DNA of 49,261 nucleotides from an uncultured Eubacteriales bacterium. GTDB lineage: Bacteria > Bacillota > Clostridia > Christensenellales > Aristaeellaceae. The notes beneath the pieces were generated by a model, which saw nothing but the letters and a program-made list of their open reading frames with translations, did not search any database and was not told the DNA's origin. The translations under genes were made by a program, and so were the position numbers. The DNA is taken from positions 1 to 49,261 of the forward strand of contig CACWZI010000077.1 of NCBI GenBank assembly GCA_902765305.1. The letters run 5' to 3'. Below, in pieces: positions 7,769-15,951 of this stretch. The stretch's first letter is position 1, and each line of letters opens with the position of its first letter.

Positions 7769-10171
7769 ATGCAGTACGGATACTTTGACGAGGCCCATCG
7801 GGAATACGTGATCACCCGACCGGATACGCCCCAGCCGTGGGCGAACTACCTGGGCTCCCCGGAATACGGCGCGCTCATCTCGAATAACGCCGGCGGCTAC
7901 AGCTTTGCCCGTTCCGGAGCCAACGGGCGCATACTGCGTTACGTGTTCAACCAGTTCGACCAGCCCGGGCGCTACATCTATATCCGGGACAACGCCGACG
8001 GCGATTTCTGGTCCGCCAGCTGGCAGCCCGTGGGCAAGGACCTGGACGCCTACGCCTGCCAGTGCCGCCACGGCCTGGGCTACACCCGGCTCACCGCCGA
8101 CTATCGGGGTATCCACAGCGAGGCGCTGTACTACGTGCCCCTGGGCGCCACCCACGAGGTCTGGGCGCTGACGGTGGAAAACCGCAGCGAAACAAAGCGC
8201 GCGCTGACGCTGACCGGCTACGCGGAATTCACCAGCCACCCCAACTACGAGCAGGACCAGGTCAACCTCCAGTATTCCCAGTTCATCACCCGCACGCTGT
8301 ACGACGAGGGCCGCATCCGCCAGCAGATCAACGGCAACCTGGACAAGCAGCCCGGCATCAACGGCGACGCCGTCACCGAGCGCTTCTTCGGCCTGGTCGG
8401 GACGGAGACCGCCTCCTGGTGTGGCGACAAGGCTGGCTTCCTCGGCCCCTATCGCCAGTACGGCAACCCCATCGGCGTGGAACGGGGCGACCTGGGCAAC
8501 CTGTCCAACTACAACGGCAACAGCTGCGGCGCGCTTTCCGCCGTCGTCGAGCTGGCGCCCGGCGAGGCCGTGACCGTCGCCTTCCTGCTGGGCCAGGTCG
8601 CAAGCGCCGAAAGCGCGGCGATCATGGCGCGGTATGCCGATCCGAAGCCGCTGGTCGATCGCGAGCTCAAGGCCCTGAAGGACGACTGGGCCCGGCGCCT
8701 CTCCGCCCTCAGGGTGAAGACCCCCTGCCCCGAATTCGACACGATGGTCAACACCTGGAACGCCTACAACTGCTTCATGACCTTCATCTGGTCCCGGGCG
8801 GCCTCGTTTATATACTGCGGGCTGCGCAACGGCTACGGCTATCGGGATACCGTGCAGGACATCCAGGGCGTCATCCACCTGGCCCCGGAGATGGCGAAGG
8901 AGAAGATCCGCTTCATGCTCTCCGCCCAGGTGCACCACGGCGGCGGCTTGCCGCTGGTGAAGTTCACCCACGACGCCGGCCACGAGGACACCCCGGAGGA
9001 CGCCAGCTACGTGAAGGAGACGGGCCACCCCTCCTACCGCGCCGACGACGCGCTGTGGCTGTTCCCGACGGTCTACAAGTACATCGCGGAATCCGGCGAC
9101 ACCGCGTTCCTGGACGAGGTGATCCCCTTCGCCAATAAGGACGAGGGCAGCGTCTACGAGCACCTGAAGCGGGCGCTGGACTTCTCGATGAAGCATCTGG
9201 GCCCCCACGGCCTGCCCGCCGGGCTGTACGCCGACTGGAACGACTGCCTGCGGCTGGGCGCGAACGGGGAATCCACCTTCGTGGCCCTGCAGTACTATTA
9301 CGCCTTCACCGTACTGCGCCGCTTCTCTGAGGAAAAGCGGGACGGCGAATACCTGGCCTGGCTGGAGGCCGAGCAGCGGGCCTTTGGCGAAAAGCTCCAG
9401 GCGCTGTGCTGGGACGGGGATCGCTTCATCCGCGGCTTCACCGAGGCGGGCGAGACCATCGGCGCGGGCAGCGCGCCGGAGGCGAACCTCTGGCTCAATC
9501 CCCAGAGCTGGTCGGTCATCAGCGGCCTGGCCGACGCAGCGCAGGCAAGCGCCGCGATGGACCAGGTTTGGAACCGGCTGAACACCGCCTACGGCGCGGT
9601 GCTGATGGACCCGCCCTACCACGCCCACGCCTTCGACGGCGCGCTGGCCGTGATCTTCAACCAGGGCGTCAAGGAAAACGCCGGCATCTTCTCCCAGTCC
9701 CAGGGCTGGGTGATCCTGGCCGAGGCGCTGCTGGGCCACGGCGAGCGGGCCTTCGCCTACTTCGCGGAAAACGCCCCCGCCATGCAGAACGACCGGGCAG
9801 AGATCCGCGGCATCGAGCCCTACTGCTACGGCCAGTTCACCGAGGGCCCCGCCAGCCCGCGCCACGGCCGCTCCCACGTCCACTGGCTCACCGGCACGGC
9901 CTCCACGGTCATGGTCGGCTGCGTGGAGGGCATACTGGGGCTGCGCCCCGACCTGCACGGCATCAAAATCGCCCCGTCCATCCCGAAGGACTGGAAAGAG
10001 CTTGAAATTGAAAAGACCTTCCGCGGCCGCCGGCTGCACATCCGGGTGGAAAACCCGAACGGCAGGGAATCCGGCTGCGCGACGATGACCGTCAACGGAA
10101 AGGCCGTCGAGGGCAACACCATCCCCGAGGAGATGCTGAGCGCGGAGACGGAGATTTTGGTGGTGATGTAG
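7769..10171 (+). CDS. GH94 beta-disaccharide phosphorylase
   Basis: An 800-residue intracellular enzyme that should cleave a beta-linked disaccharide with phosphate, giving a sugar 1-phosphate and the second sugar. The start (YGYFDEAHREYVITRP), the WNAYNCF region, the GYRDTVQD segment and the YADWNDC motif (residues 487-493, containing the family's general-acid aspartate) are typical of GH94. Length equals that of cellobiose and chitobiose phosphorylases. Wording of the N-terminal third is closest, from memory, to N,N'-diacetylchitobiose phosphorylase, but middle regions differ, so cellobiose, laminaribiose, cellobionate or chitobiose remain possible. No signal peptide. It has its own promoter and AGGAGG site and stands alone between repeat clusters, without a sugar transporter beside it. 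Confidence 0.9.
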   Translation: MQYGYFDEAHREYVITRPDTPQPWANYLGSPEYGALISNNAGGYSFARSGANGRILRYVFNQFDQPGRYIYIRDNADGDFWSASWQPVGKDLDAYACQCRHGLGYTRLTADYRGIHSEALYYVPLGATHEVWALTVENRSETKRALTLTGYAEFTSHPNYEQDQVNLQYSQFITRTLYDEGRIRQQINGNLDKQPGINGDAVTERFFGLVGTETASWCGDKAGFLGPYRQYGNPIGVERGDLGNLSNYNGNSCGALSAVVELAPGEAVTVAFLLGQVASAESAAIMARYADPKPLVDRELKALKDDWARRLSALRVKTPCPEFDTMVNTWNAYNCFMTFIWSRAASFIYCGLRNGYGYRDTVQDIQGVIHLAPEMAKEKIRFMLSAQVHHGGGLPLVKFTHDAGHEDTPEDASYVKETGHPSYRADDALWLFPTVYKYIAESGDTAFLDEVIPFANKDEGSVYEHLKRALDFSMKHLGPHGLPAGLYADWNDCLRLGANGESTFVALQYYYAFTVLRRFSEEKRDGEYLAWLEAEQRAFGEKLQALCWDGDRFIRGFTEAGETIGAGSAPEANLWLNPQSWSVISGLADAAQASAAMDQVWNRLNTAYGAVLMDPPYHAHAFDGALAVIFNQGVKENAGIFSQSQGWVILAEALLGHGERAFAYFAENAPAMQNDRAEIRGIEPYCYGQFTEGPASPRHGRSHVHWLTGTASTVMVGCVEGILGLRPDLHGIKIAPSIPKDWKELEIEKTFRGRRLHIRVENPNGRESGCATMTVNGKAVEGNTIPEEMLSAETEILVVM

Positions 10172-10173
10172 GG

Positions 10174-10243
10174 AACTACTGATTTGTCGCTACGCGACAA
10201 ATCAGTAGTTAAGGGGTTAGGGGTTAGGTTTTAGGGGTTAGGG
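10174..10243. repeat. 17-bp-stem palindrome plus TTAGGGG-type array
   Basis: Hairpin arms at 10174-10190 and 10194-10210 (core ACTGATTTGTCG) are followed by irregular TTAGGGG/TTTTAGG repeats to 10243. It begins three bases after the GH94 stop codon, so it might also act as a transcript end, though no T run follows. Same family as the copies at 28, 18981 and 49094. Confidence 0.8.
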
Positions 10244-10260
10244 AATATAGCGGGCAAACC

Positions 10261-10454
10261 AAAAGCCTTCCCCAGCGACCGCAGGGAGCGGTTCAGGGGA
10301 AGGTGGGCCGCCGCTTGCGGCGGGTCGGAAGAGGTCGTTCTCTTGGAAGGAAACGAGCAAATCATCGTTACCGCAGGGGGACCGACCTCATCCGACCCGC
10401 TACGCGGGCCACCTTCCCCTGAAACGCAGGCTTCGCCTGCTGGGGAAGGCTTTT
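10261..10454. repeat. Large imperfect inverted repeat (about 190 bp), MITE-like
   Basis: The outer 13 bases match perfectly as an inverted repeat (10261-10273 with 10442-10454), and further matching blocks, including the GGGGAAGGTGG and GGTCGGA segments, pair inward from both sides. The centre (about 10337-10379) is unpaired. No coding potential is seen. It sits inside the compound repeat cluster between the GH94 gene and the hybrid-kinase operon. Confidence 0.7.
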
Positions 10455-10475
10455 GGGGGCGGCAGCCGCCATTCC

Positions 10476-10563
10476 TGTTCCCTGTTCCCTGTTCCCTGTT
10501 CCCTGTTCCCTGTTCCCTGTTCCCTGTTCCCTGTTCCCTCGTCTCCCCTACAAATCCATATTT
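10476..10563. repeat. Nine tandem TGTTCCC heptamers plus degenerate element end
   Basis: Nine perfect TGTTCCC units run from 10476 to 10538. They are followed by CTCGTCTCCC and a decayed copy of the ACAAATCAGTATTT end seen intact at 7584-7597. Four units of the same heptamer precede that intact end, so copy number varies between loci. Confidence 0.85.
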
Positions 10564-10570
10564 CCCGAAT

Positions 10571-10615
10571 AAAGCGCTCCCCCTGTCGACGCTTCGTCGA
10601 CAGGGGGAGCGCTTT
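10571..10615 (-). terminator. Strong hairpin terminator of the hybrid-kinase operon
   Basis: A perfect 20-bp stem (10571-10590 with 10596-10615) has a five-base loop and lies ten bases after the last stop codon of the minus-strand operon. On that strand it ends in CTTTATTC, a modest T tract. Confidence 0.85.
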
Positions 10616-10624
10616 CGCATCTGT

Positions 10625-13150
10625 CTACGCCCTGCCCCCCTTGACCCGCCGGATCTCCCTGATCACCAGCTTCAGGTCCACCGGCTTGGCGATGTGGCCG
10701 TCCATGCCCGCCTCCAGGCAGGCGGTGACGTTCTCCGAGAAGGCGTCCGCCGTCATGGCGACGATGGGGATGGACCGGGCCCATTGGTTGTCGAGGCCGC
10801 GTATGGCCCGGGTGGCGTCCAGGCCGTTCATCTCCGGCATCTGCACGTCCATGAAGATCAGCGCGTAGCGGCCCTCGGGGGCCTTCTTCATCATGTCCAC
10901 GCAGATCCGGCCGTTCTCCGCCCGCTCGGTCTCGATGCCGAACATGCCCAGCATGGCGGAGATGATCTCCCAGTTGACCGGGTTGTCCTCGGCCACCAGT
11001 ATGCGCAGGCCCGCCAGGTCGGAATAGTCGTCCTCTGGCTCGGCGGAACGGGACTCCTTGCCCAGCAGCTCGTTGATCTTGTCGTAGAGGGTGGATCGGA
11101 ACAGCGGCTTGCTGATGAAGCCGTCCGCCCCCGCGCCCCGGGCGGCGTCCTCGACCTCCGACCAGTCGTAGGCGGACACCAGCAGGATCGGTATGCGGGC
11201 GTCCACCTCCGCGCGGATGCGCCGCACCGTCTCCACGCCGTCCATGCCGGGCATCTTCCAGTCGACGATGACCACGGCGTAGTCCCGGCCCTGTTCGTGC
11301 CGGTGGGCGATCATGCCCAGCGCCTCCAAGCCGCCGCCCGCCCGCTCCGGCGTCGCGCCCAGCGATTCGAGGGTGTCCATCGCCGTGTCCAGCAGGATCT
11401 CGTCGTCGTCCACGATCAGCACGTCCATGGGCTCCAGCCGCATGTCCTCCCGCTGCCGCTCGGCCACGGCGATGTCGATGGTGACGGTGAAGGTGGTGCC
11501 CTTGCCCACGGCGCTCTGGCATTCGATGGTCCCGTTCATCAGCTCCACCATCTGCTTGGTGATGGCCAGGCCCAGGCCCGTGCCCTGGATGCTGTTGACG
11601 CGACTGTCGACCTGGCGGGAGAAGGGCTGGTACATCCTTGCCATGAATTCCGGGGTCATGCCGATGCCGGTGTCGCTGACCACGTAGGTCATTCGCACAA
11701 AGCCGGGCGCGGCGGCTTCCTGCTTCAGGTCCACGCAGACCCTGCCCCCCGGCTCGGTGTACTTGATGGCGTTGGACAGCAGGTTTATGTAGATCTGGTT
11801 CAGCCGGAGCTGGTCGGCGTGCAGGTATTCCACGTCCATTCGGCTGACGTGGAAGCTGAAATCGATGTTCTTTTCCTTGATCATCGGCTGGGAGAGGTTC
11901 ACCAGGTTTTCCACCGTCTCCACGACGGAGAAGGTGACCGGGCTGAGGTTCAGCTTGCCGCTCTCCACCCTGGAGATATCCAGTATGTCGTTGATCAGCG
12001 TCAGTAGGTGATTGCTGGCCAGGGTGATCTTGCGCAGGTTCTCCCGCACCGACTCCCCGTCCCCCAGGTTGCGCTCGGTCAGCGTCGTCAGGCCGATGAT
12101 GGCGTTCATCGGGGTGCGGATGTCGTGGGACATGGTGGACAGGAAGTCGGTCTTGGCCTTGTTGGCCTGGGCGGCCTCCCGGGCGGCAGTCTGGAACCGG
12201 TGGTTGAGGTATTGCATATGGCAGAGGTCGATGATGAACAGCAGCAGCAGCCCCGCCGAGACGACGCCCACCAGCAGCCAATTCTCGTTCACCACGCGAA
12301 ATTCCGCCGTCGGGTTGTAGCCCAGCAGCACCCAGCCGCCGGTGGGCGTGATGGGCGTATAGACGATGGCGCACTCCTGGCCCTGGGCGTCCAGCATCGT
12401 AAACACGCCCTTGCCGGAGACGATCCTGTCGAACAGCGCCTGGCTGTCCCGTTCCCCGGGATTGCAGGCGCTGTAGAAATCAAAGAAGCTGGCATCCTTG
12501 AAGGCGCTGCCCTTGACGATGTAATTGCCCCTCGCGTCGATGATGGAGAACGCGGCGTTCCGGTAGCTTTCGCTGGGAAAATCCCACTTCTGCTCCAGCC
12601 CGCTGACGGGCAGCACCCGCAAAAGCAGCGCCTCCCGCTGCCCTCCGTCCGCCCCCCGCAGCGCGATCCGGTTGCAGAAGGCCAGCGACGGCTCCCCGTT
12701 CATCGGGTTGGTATAGGCCCGGGTGACGTTGACGGACTCCCCCACCCCCTTGATCCAAGCGGTGTCGTCCAGCAGCTCCAGGCGCTCGTAGGAGACGTCG
12801 TAGCTGGCGTCGTCGTCCTGGCGCGGGCGGGTGGAGAGGCCCGTCAGCGTGTCCGCATAAATCAGGTGGGCCGAGGCCTCCCGCATGACGTGGGAGCTGC
12901 GTATGAAATCCGTCGCCTGCTCGATGGTCAGCAGCTGGTTGTTGATGTAGCGCGCCCAGACGTCGCAGATCTGCTGCTCGCCGAGCAGGTAGTTCTCGGT
13001 CACCTGCTCCATGGCCTCCGAGGTGCCCTCGAAGGCCTCCATCTGCCGGCGGTAGTAGGTTTTGCCCTCGTAATTCGCATAGAAGGCCACAAAGCCCAGT
13101 ATGGCGGCGATCAGAACGACGTTGACGACGATGACCCAGGTCTTTTTCAT
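10625..13150 (-). CDS. Membrane hybrid histidine kinase with two receiver domains
   Basis: An 841-residue kinase. Two membrane helices (about 5-25 and 285-306) flank an extracytoplasmic region of about 260 residues that looks like a Cache-type sensor. A HisKA domain carries phospho-acceptor His342 (MSHDIRTPMN), then an ATPase domain with SDTGIGM and GTGLGLAI motifs. Two receivers follow, with Asp630 in VDWKMPGMDG and Asp768 in MDVQMPEMNG. No HPt domain is visible here or in the neighbours, so phosphotransfer must end in these receivers, the receiver of the divergent cyclic-di-GMP protein, or a distant protein. Its ATG overlaps the previous gene's TGA (ATGA), showing it is the third gene of one operon. 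Confidence 0.92.
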   Translation of the reverse strand: MKKTWVIVVNVVLIAAILGFVAFYANYEGKTYYRRQMEAFEGTSEAMEQVTENYLLGEQQICDVWARYINNQLLTIEQATDFIRSSHVMREASAHLIYADTLTGLSTRPRQDDDASYDVSYERLELLDDTAWIKGVGESVNVTRAYTNPMNGEPSLAFCNRIALRGADGGQREALLLRVLPVSGLEQKWDFPSESYRNAAFSIIDARGNYIVKGSAFKDASFFDFYSACNPGERDSQALFDRIVSGKGVFTMLDAQGQECAIVYTPITPTGGWVLLGYNPTAEFRVVNENWLLVGVVSAGLLLLFIIDLCHMQYLNHRFQTAAREAAQANKAKTDFLSTMSHDIRTPMNAIIGLTTLTERNLGDGESVRENLRKITLASNHLLTLINDILDISRVESGKLNLSPVTFSVVETVENLVNLSQPMIKEKNIDFSFHVSRMDVEYLHADQLRLNQIYINLLSNAIKYTEPGGRVCVDLKQEAAAPGFVRMTYVVSDTGIGMTPEFMARMYQPFSRQVDSRVNSIQGTGLGLAITKQMVELMNGTIECQSAVGKGTTFTVTIDIAVAERQREDMRLEPMDVLIVDDDEILLDTAMDTLESLGATPERAGGGLEALGMIAHRHEQGRDYAVVIVDWKMPGMDGVETVRRIRAEVDARIPILLVSAYDWSEVEDAARGAGADGFISKPLFRSTLYDKINELLGKESRSAEPEDDYSDLAGLRILVAEDNPVNWEIISAMLGMFGIETERAENGRICVDMMKKAPEGRYALIFMDVQMPEMNGLDATRAIRGLDNQWARSIPIVAMTADAFSENVTACLEAGMDGHIAKPVDLKLVIREIRRVKGGRA

Positions 13151-15951
13151 GATCTTCTCCCCCTCAGCACTTCCTGCAGCGTCCTGTGCAGCACGGCGAT
13201 GTCCACGGGCTTGGCGATGTGGGCCTGCATGCCGGCTTCCCTGGCAGCCTGCACGTCCTCGGCAAAGGCGTTTGCGGTCATGGCCACGATGGGCACGCCG
13301 GCCAGCGCAGGGTCTTCCAGGGCCCGGATGGTCCGGGTGGCGGTATAGCCGTCCATGACGGGCATCTGTATGTCCATCAGCACCAAATCGTAATAACCGG
13401 GCTCAGAGGCCGCCACCCTGTCCACCGCGATCTGGCCGTTCTCAGCCGTCTCCACCGCAAAGCCCATCTGGGTCAATATCATATTGGCGATCTCCATGTT
13501 GATCTGGTTGTCCTCCACCAGCAAAAGGCGCATGCCGTTGAAATCCACCGGCTTATCCGCCGCCTGCGGCTTCGCGGGCTCGTCCACCTGTTCCCGGGGC
13601 ATGTCCGCCGCCTCCGCCAGCTTCAGCCGCACGCGGATCACCAGCTCGGTGCCGCTGCCCGGCGAGGTGAGCACCTCGATGGTGCCGCCCATCAAATCGA
13701 CGATGCTTTTTGTGATGGAAAGGCCCAGGCCCGTGCCCTCCACGCCGCTGTCGGTGGAGGTGCGCTCGCGCTCGAAGGCGTTGAACATCTTTTCGACGAA
13801 CGCGCTGGACATGCCGATGCCGCTGTCGCGGACCCGGATCTCATAGTTGCCGTAGCTCTCGTCGGAGGCGACGCTCTCCCACAGCGAGGCGTCGATCGTG
13901 CCGCCCTCGGGGGTGAACTTGTAGGCGTTGCTGACGACGTTCAGCAGTACCCGGGTCAGGTTCTTCTTGTCGCACCAGGCATAGCGGTGCTGCACCTGGC
14001 CGGTGTGGACGGTGAAATCCAGCTGCTTCTGGCGCATCTGCTCGGCAAACAGGTCGTGGATCTCGTCGAACAGCGCCTTCAGGTCCGTGGGGACGAAGGC
14101 CAGCTCGATCTTGCCGCTCTCGATGCGGCTCATCTCCAGTATGTCGTTGATCAGCGTCAGCAGGTGGTGGCTGGAGGTGTCGATCTTGCCCAGGTAATCG
14201 TGCAGAACGGCGGGGTCCTCCTCCTTGCGGGCGAGGGTCGTGTAGCCGATGATTGCGTTCATGGGCGTGCGGATGTCGTGGGACATGTTGAACAGGAATT
14301 GGCTCTTGGCCAGGCTCCCCTCCACCGCGCGGATCTTCTCCCGCTCGATGACCTCGTGCTTTTTGCGGATCAGGTTCTGGATGTACATCATCACCGCCAG
14401 CCCGACGAACACGATCAGCATCAGCACGACGCCGCCCCTGACGACGATGCCCCGCACCGCCGCGTCGCCTTCGGCCACCAGGCGCTTGGCGATCCACATC
14501 AGCGCCGAATACAGCAGCAGCGCGAACAGCGTCACGCCGGAGGTGGACATGCCGGTGAACTCCGCCAGGGTCGTCTCGTTCACCGTGCGCAGGTAGAATA
14601 TGAAGCCCAACAGGCACCAGATGGCCAGCAGCAGGAACGCCTCGCTGCCCATGGCCTCCAGCGCCGTCATGCGGGGCACCAGTTGGACCACGGCGAAGGC
14701 CACGGAGATCGCCGTGCCCGCGATGCCGCTGGCCACGACCCGCCGCTCGCCCTCCATGCGCCCCAGCTTCCAGGCCGCCGCCGAGGTGTAGCCGAAGCCG
14801 ACGATGGCCCCGAAGGCGGTCAGGTCCACGAACCAGTCCAGGGTGTTGCGGCCCAGCATCGACAGCAGCACCGATATCACCATGATGAACACGATGCTGT
14901 ATTCGGTCCTGGCGAATTTTTCCGAGAGGATGTGGTCCTCCGCCATCGTGGACAGCACCCGAAGCGCCACGCGGTACGCGCCGATGATGCCGGTGAATAT
15001 GGCGGCCAGGGCGCTGACCGCCATGACGGCCAGGCCGAAATTGCCCATGTATGCCCGTGCGGCGTTGAAGGTGGGCACGGAGGCCACGCCGCTGAGTTTG
15101 TCCAGGTCGGCCACGTAGGCCCCCCAGGAAGCGTAGCCGTCCGGCACAAAGGACACCGCCACCACGGGCATGGTGGCATAGATGAACCCGGCGACGAGTA
15201 TCGCGGCGAAAATCACCCATTTGGCACGCTTGGCAGCGAATTTGAAGTGGGCCGTGTCGAAGCAGATGCTCTCAAAGCCCACGAACGCCCAGGGGGCCAG
15301 TATGACCAGCGTGAACACCCCATAGCCCCTGCCCAGGCCAAGGGTTCCGAAATCCCGGAAGGCGCCGCTTGATATCGCGTGGGGCACGCACACCGCCACC
15401 GTCAGGATCACCCCGGCGACCAGCGCCACGGCCAGCGCGCGAAACAGCTTTTGCAAAAAGGGCTTAGCCTTGACAAACAGCAGGCCCACCAGCGCGAAGG
15501 CCGCCACCGACACCAGCACCTCGCTCAGGTAGATGTCGTTTCCGGCGATGGTGTAGTGCAGGCCCGACACCGTCGCGCCGTTCATCATCGTGCGCACGAC
15601 GACGAACAGGGCCGTGCCGTTCAAAAACACGACGGTCAGGTAGGACAGGCACAGAAACCAGGAGGACAGGAAGGCGTGATCCCGCCCGAAGGCCTCCTTC
15701 GTGTAGGCGTACACGCCGCCCGTCCGGGAGCTGCGCCGCATCAGCCAGGCGAAGTTTGCCCCGATGACCAGCATGAGCAGGGCGCCGATGGCCAGCGCCA
15801 GCACCGAGCCCGCCGGTCCAGCGACGGGCAGGAAGGTGGTGCCCGGCATCACGAACGCGCCCCAGCCGACCATCACGCCGATGGCCATGGCAAACACGTC
15901 TGTTCTCGACAGGTACCTGTCCATGGGCTTTTGCGAAAGCTCATCCATCAT
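13147..15951 (-). CDS. APC-family permease fused to hybrid histidine kinase
   Basis: A 934-residue fusion. Residues about 14-455 form a 12-helix amino acid/polyamine/organocation (APC) permease with the family's first-helix glycine region (here GWG, 29-31) and the APWAFVGFES segment. Two extra helices (about 470-488 and 505-525) joined by a short loop lead to a HisKA domain with His558 (MSHDIRTPMN), an ATPase domain (RDSGIGM, GTGLGLSI) and one receiver with Asp860 (MDIQMPVMDG). The likely idea is a sensor that reads an amino acid or amine, by transport or binding, and signals by phosphorylation. SLC5-type transporter-kinases such as CbrA are a known parallel; I do not know an APC example that has been studied. 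It overlaps both neighbours by ATGA junctions. A sequencing join is unlikely because the reading frame is unbroken and the linker is a proper membrane-to-kinase coil. Confidence 0.92.
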   Translation of the reverse strand: MMDELSQKPMDRYLSRTDVFAMAIGVMVGWGAFVMPGTTFLPVAGPAGSVLALAIGALLMLVIGANFAWLMRRSSRTGGVYAYTKEAFGRDHAFLSSWFLCLSYLTVVFLNGTALFVVVRTMMNGATVSGLHYTIAGNDIYLSEVLVSVAAFALVGLLFVKAKPFLQKLFRALAVALVAGVILTVAVCVPHAISSGAFRDFGTLGLGRGYGVFTLVILAPWAFVGFESICFDTAHFKFAAKRAKWVIFAAILVAGFIYATMPVVAVSFVPDGYASWGAYVADLDKLSGVASVPTFNAARAYMGNFGLAVMAVSALAAIFTGIIGAYRVALRVLSTMAEDHILSEKFARTEYSIVFIMVISVLLSMLGRNTLDWFVDLTAFGAIVGFGYTSAAAWKLGRMEGERRVVASGIAGTAISVAFAVVQLVPRMTALEAMGSEAFLLLAIWCLLGFIFYLRTVNETTLAEFTGMSTSGVTLFALLLYSALMWIAKRLVAEGDAAVRGIVVRGGVVLMLIVFVGLAVMMYIQNLIRKKHEVIEREKIRAVEGSLAKSQFLFNMSHDIRTPMNAIIGYTTLARKEEDPAVLHDYLGKIDTSSHHLLTLINDILEMSRIESGKIELAFVPTDLKALFDEIHDLFAEQMRQKQLDFTVHTGQVQHRYAWCDKKNLTRVLLNVVSNAYKFTPEGGTIDASLWESVASDESYGNYEIRVRDSGIGMSSAFVEKMFNAFERERTSTDSGVEGTGLGLSITKSIVDLMGGTIEVLTSPGSGTELVIRVRLKLAEAADMPREQVDEPAKPQAADKPVDFNGMRLLLVEDNQINMEIANMILTQMGFAVETAENGQIAVDRVAASEPGYYDLVLMDIQMPVMDGYTATRTIRALEDPALAGVPIVAMTANAFAEDVQAAREAGMQAHIAKPVDIAVLHRTLQEVLRGRRS

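Noticed and set aside
7350-7811. Plus-strand frame of about 153 residues between YesM promoter and GH94
   Set aside because: It covers the MITE-like element and runs into the GH94 start; no protein motif.
7757-10039. Long open frame of about 760 residues on the minus strand opposite the GH94 gene
   Set aside because: It is a by-product of high-GC codon use; the plus strand encodes a clear GH94 enzyme with promoter and ribosome site, and the minus translation is low-complexity His/Val/Gly/Ala-rich sequence.
10476-10538. CRISPR array
   Set aside because: The units are 7 bases, directly tandem, with no spacers and no cas genes in the window.
10231-10620. Minus-strand frame encoding a repeated REQGTGN peptide
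   Set aside because: It is only the translated TGTTCCC heptamer array and the hairpin elements, with no ribosome site or family.
13186-15372. Plus-strand open frame of about 728 residues opposite the APC-kinase gene
   Set aside because: Antisense shadow rich in His, Gln, Gly and Ala with no domain; the minus strand has continuous recognised domains.
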